From: Pseudomonadota bacterium
GTDB lineage: Bacteria > Bdellovibrionota > Bacteriovoracia > Bacteriovoracales > Bacteriovoracaceae
DNA length: 6,666 nt
Assembly: GCA_021299675.1 (NCBI GenBank)
Contig: JAJTIF010000074.1
Coordinates: 1 to 6,666, forward strand
Direction of reading: 5' to 3'
In this document: one piece after another, positions 5,100 through 6,666 of the stretch
Layout of the letters: the number at the start of each line of letters is the position of its first letter
How positions within the stretch are numbered: position 1 is the first letter of the stretch
Notes under the pieces: generated by a model
What the model was told of the DNA's origin: nothing
What the model saw: only the letters and a program-made list of their open reading frames with translations
Databases searched by the model: none
Position numbers and translations under genes: made by a program

Positions 5100-6533
5100 A
5101 TGCTAAAAGCTCTGATTTTTTTCGGATTAGCCCTGACGAGTCTCCAGTCTTGGGGCTGGTCCGGTCGCGAGGTGTGGAAGAATGCCAGCCGCCAGCAGAA
5201 GCTCTTTCTCCTTGAGGAGTATCGCATCTTTTTTGCTAAAAATCGGGAGCCCTTGGCGCCGTGGAAAGACAAGCGTTCGAGCTTCATACAAATGATCCAA
5301 AACGCCTACGCCGCTGAGCTCGACTGTGTCTTTGCCGGATGGCCTAGTAAGAAAGTGGGCGAATTTTGCGCTCCTCCGGCCTCTCATAATCCTGGCTACC
5401 AAGCCGGTAACTGTGAAGCCGGGAAACTGCAGTGCAACCCTTTGCTCTTTGGCAAAGGTCACTGCGCTCCGGTCAGCACCGATGAAGAACGAAACAATGC
5501 CTTTTTGAACTGTAAAACAACCTTCGCGGCTTCCGGTAAAAACTATGAGCAGATCCTAGAGGAAGTCGAAGCAGCAGATAAGCAAGTCGAGCTTCTCGCT
5601 CTACTCGATTTCGCAGACAAGGCCTGCCAGACAGGCTTTCAGGCACCGCAGTTTCTCTGCCGGCGCTTGGGCTCGGTGGTGGAAGGTTTGAGGATTGCCA
5701 TCGAGAAAGCAGAGACGACAGAAGGGGATGAGGATCCAGAAACAGAACCTGAATCAGAAACAGCTAGCGCAACCGAAACAGCTAGTGCAACTGGAACAAG
5801 CAGTGCCGGAGCTACCAGTGACTTGGTTTCAGCCGCCGGTACAGCAGCCACGTTGAACGAAACAGTTCAGGGGGCCACTCGGGTTCCCACTAATTGCCCG
5901 CCGGGCACGGGGACTCCGACTCAGACTCCGACTGTAGATCAAACGGCGACTGCCCCAGTGACTGCGATCACAGGGGTGTATGGTCCAGAGCAAGCGCTGG
6001 CCGACATCAATAATGGTGAGCTAACTTTTATTGGACGTGATCTCTTTCAAAACTATGAGGAACGCTCCTGTGTGTACAAGAGTGCCACGGCGTTTGTGAT
6101 CTACCATAACTGCATGGCCGATCGTCGCGAGCATCCCATCACGAACGTTGAGGTCATCTCCTTTAGTGGTCAATCCATGAGATTCTTCGTGGAAAATATT
6201 GAAGCCAGACCGGAGATCAGCACCCTGACTCGAGCGGCTTACGATAACACCTGGTCTATGAGCTTTAAGCAGGGTCCGGCCATTGCGGCCAGTGCCAGTC
6301 TCGCCGATCTCAAGACTCATCACGCGAGGCTTGAAGAAGATTTCTCTGGCTCCTGCTGGATTGGTGAAAGCGGTGGAGCGAAAGCCAATGGGCAGGGGAA
6401 ATGTATGGGAAGCCTTGCCTCTCAGCAGAGCGGCTGGGCCCAGAGCAGTGAGAGTTTCTGGCGTGAGCCAAGTGCGGCTTGGGTCACGACAAAAAGAATG
6501 CTGCGAGAAAAAGTACGGACCGCGCGCTTTTAG
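5100..6533 (+). CDS. Secreted cysteine-rich protein of unknown function
   Basis: I cannot assign a function to this 477-residue protein. Residues 1-20 look like a signal peptide (MLKALIFFGLALTSLQSWGW). The N-terminal domain (about 21-200) has eight cysteines (76, 90, 105, 112, 122, 138, 176, 187), an even number that suits disulfides outside the cytoplasm, with GNCEAGKLQCNPLLFGKGHC (103-122) the most distinctive part. An acidic then Thr/Ser/Ala-rich low-complexity linker spans about 203-290. A second domain (about 291-477) has C324, C338, C419 and C435, the last pair in CWIGESGGAKANGQGKC. The ATG at 5100 has GAGG eight bases upstream; a GTG at 5091 would add three residues. The gene is divergent from the methyltransferase, with 100 bases between, and its end overlaps a convergent gene. 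Confidence 0.85.
   Translation: MLKALIFFGLALTSLQSWGWSGREVWKNASRQQKLFLLEEYRIFFAKNREPLAPWKDKRSSFIQMIQNAYAAELDCVFAGWPSKKVGEFCAPPASHNPGYQAGNCEAGKLQCNPLLFGKGHCAPVSTDEERNNAFLNCKTTFAASGKNYEQILEEVEAADKQVELLALLDFADKACQTGFQAPQFLCRRLGSVVEGLRIAIEKAETTEGDEDPETEPESETASATETASATGTSSAGATSDLVSAAGTAATLNETVQGATRVPTNCPPGTGTPTQTPTVDQTATAPVTAITGVYGPEQALADINNGELTFIGRDLFQNYEERSCVYKSATAFVIYHNCMADRREHPITNVEVISFSGQSMRFFVENIEARPEISTLTRAAYDNTWSMSFKQGPAIAASASLADLKTHHARLEEDFSGSCWIGESGGAKANGQGKCMGSLASQQSGWAQSSESFWREPSAAWVTTKRMLREKVRTARF
5757..5810 (+). repeat. Three 18-bp tandem units in the secreted-protein linker
   Basis: Units at 5757-5774, 5775-5792 and 5793-5810 encode ETASAT, ETASAT and the diverged GTSSAG. The first two differ at two bases. 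They lie in frame in the low-complexity linker, so copy changes would alter linker length without a frameshift. Confidence 0.75.
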
Positions 6534-6666
6534 AGTCCGAAGAGCGAAATATCTCCAGCTCCCAAACGAATCAGCTCCGGTGCTCCTTCACTGAATGAAA
6601 TAATAGTGGTGGAGGGTGAGAATTCGTTTTCACCTGCATCCAGAATCTGGCTAATCTGATGAGAAA
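6530..6666 (-). CDS. C-terminus of a Sua5/YciO/YrdC-family protein (partial)
   Basis: The last 44 codons of a minus-strand gene that continues past the right edge. The end reads ILDAGENEFSPPSTIISF, then APELIRLGAGDI. This matches the YrdC-fold ending in which an 'ldgG' turn, a conserved STI/STV and an 'liR.Ga' strand occur in this order. Full-length relatives are L-threonylcarbamoyladenylate synthases, making the precursor for the t6A modification of ANN-decoding tRNAs, or the less characterised YciO group; the fragment cannot separate the two. Its TAA (6532-6530) shares two bases with the TAG of the convergent secreted-protein gene. Confidence 0.75.
   Translation of the reverse strand, partial: SHQISQILDAGENEFSPSTTIISFSEGAPELIRLGAGDISLFGL

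Noticed and set aside
5066..6594. Open frames on both strands within the secreted-protein gene, including 5127-5462 and 6021-6323 on the minus strand
   Set aside because: They shadow a long frame with a signal peptide and paired cysteines; none shows a domain or a good start.

Overview
The window suggests a Gram-negative bacterium with exported, cysteine-rich proteins. The style of the right-hand secreted protein reminds me of Bdellovibrio-like predatory bacteria, but that is an impression without any search behind it. The left half (about 1-3000) is accessory DNA. The right half (about 3284-6666) looks like ordinary chromosome: an exported hydrolase, an RNA methyltransferase, a secreted protein and the end of a tRNA-modification gene. 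The insertion sequence looks visibly richer in A and T than the chromosomal genes.

Layout. Positions 75-1438 hold a complete IS3-family insertion sequence: orfA and orfB on the minus strand, imperfect 24-bp terminal inverted repeats, a 4-bp AACC target duplication, and an in-frame A7 slippery site joining orfA to orfB by -1 frameshifting. It sits beside a strong bidirectional terminator (1489-1519). To its right a minus-strand cluster reads from about 2943 down to 1528: a RelE/ParE-superfamily (HigB-like) toxin, its helix-turn-helix antitoxin, and a small serine recombinase. The promoter in front of the toxin is close to consensus and is overlapped by a perfect 8+8 palindrome, a likely operator. 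Transcription from it should begin at or within a base or two of the toxin ATG, so the toxin mRNA is probably leaderless, while the antitoxin has a strong Shine-Dalgarno site. A small helix-turn-helix ORF (2998-3270) of unknown role separates this cluster from the chromosomal genes.

Right half. An exported alpha/beta hydrolase (3284-4117) lies 99 bases downstream of a TrmH/SpoU-family 2'-O-ribose methyltransferase (4217-4999), both on the minus strand. The methyltransferase is divergent from a 477-residue secreted protein of unknown function (5100-6533), which has a cysteine-rich N-terminal domain, an acidic Thr/Ser/Ala linker with 18-bp repeats, and a second cysteine-containing domain. The stop codon of that gene overlaps the stop codon of a convergent partial gene (6530-6666) encoding the C-terminus of a Sua5/YciO/YrdC-family protein.

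How it fits together. The toxin-antitoxin pair and the recombinase appear to form one operon ending at the 1489-1519 hairpin, as expected for a small integrated element or a plasmid-derived stabilisation/resolution module. The IS later landed just beyond its terminator, possibly inside an older transposase remnant. No CRISPR array, tRNA or rRNA was seen, and no stretch over 300 bases lacks a gene.
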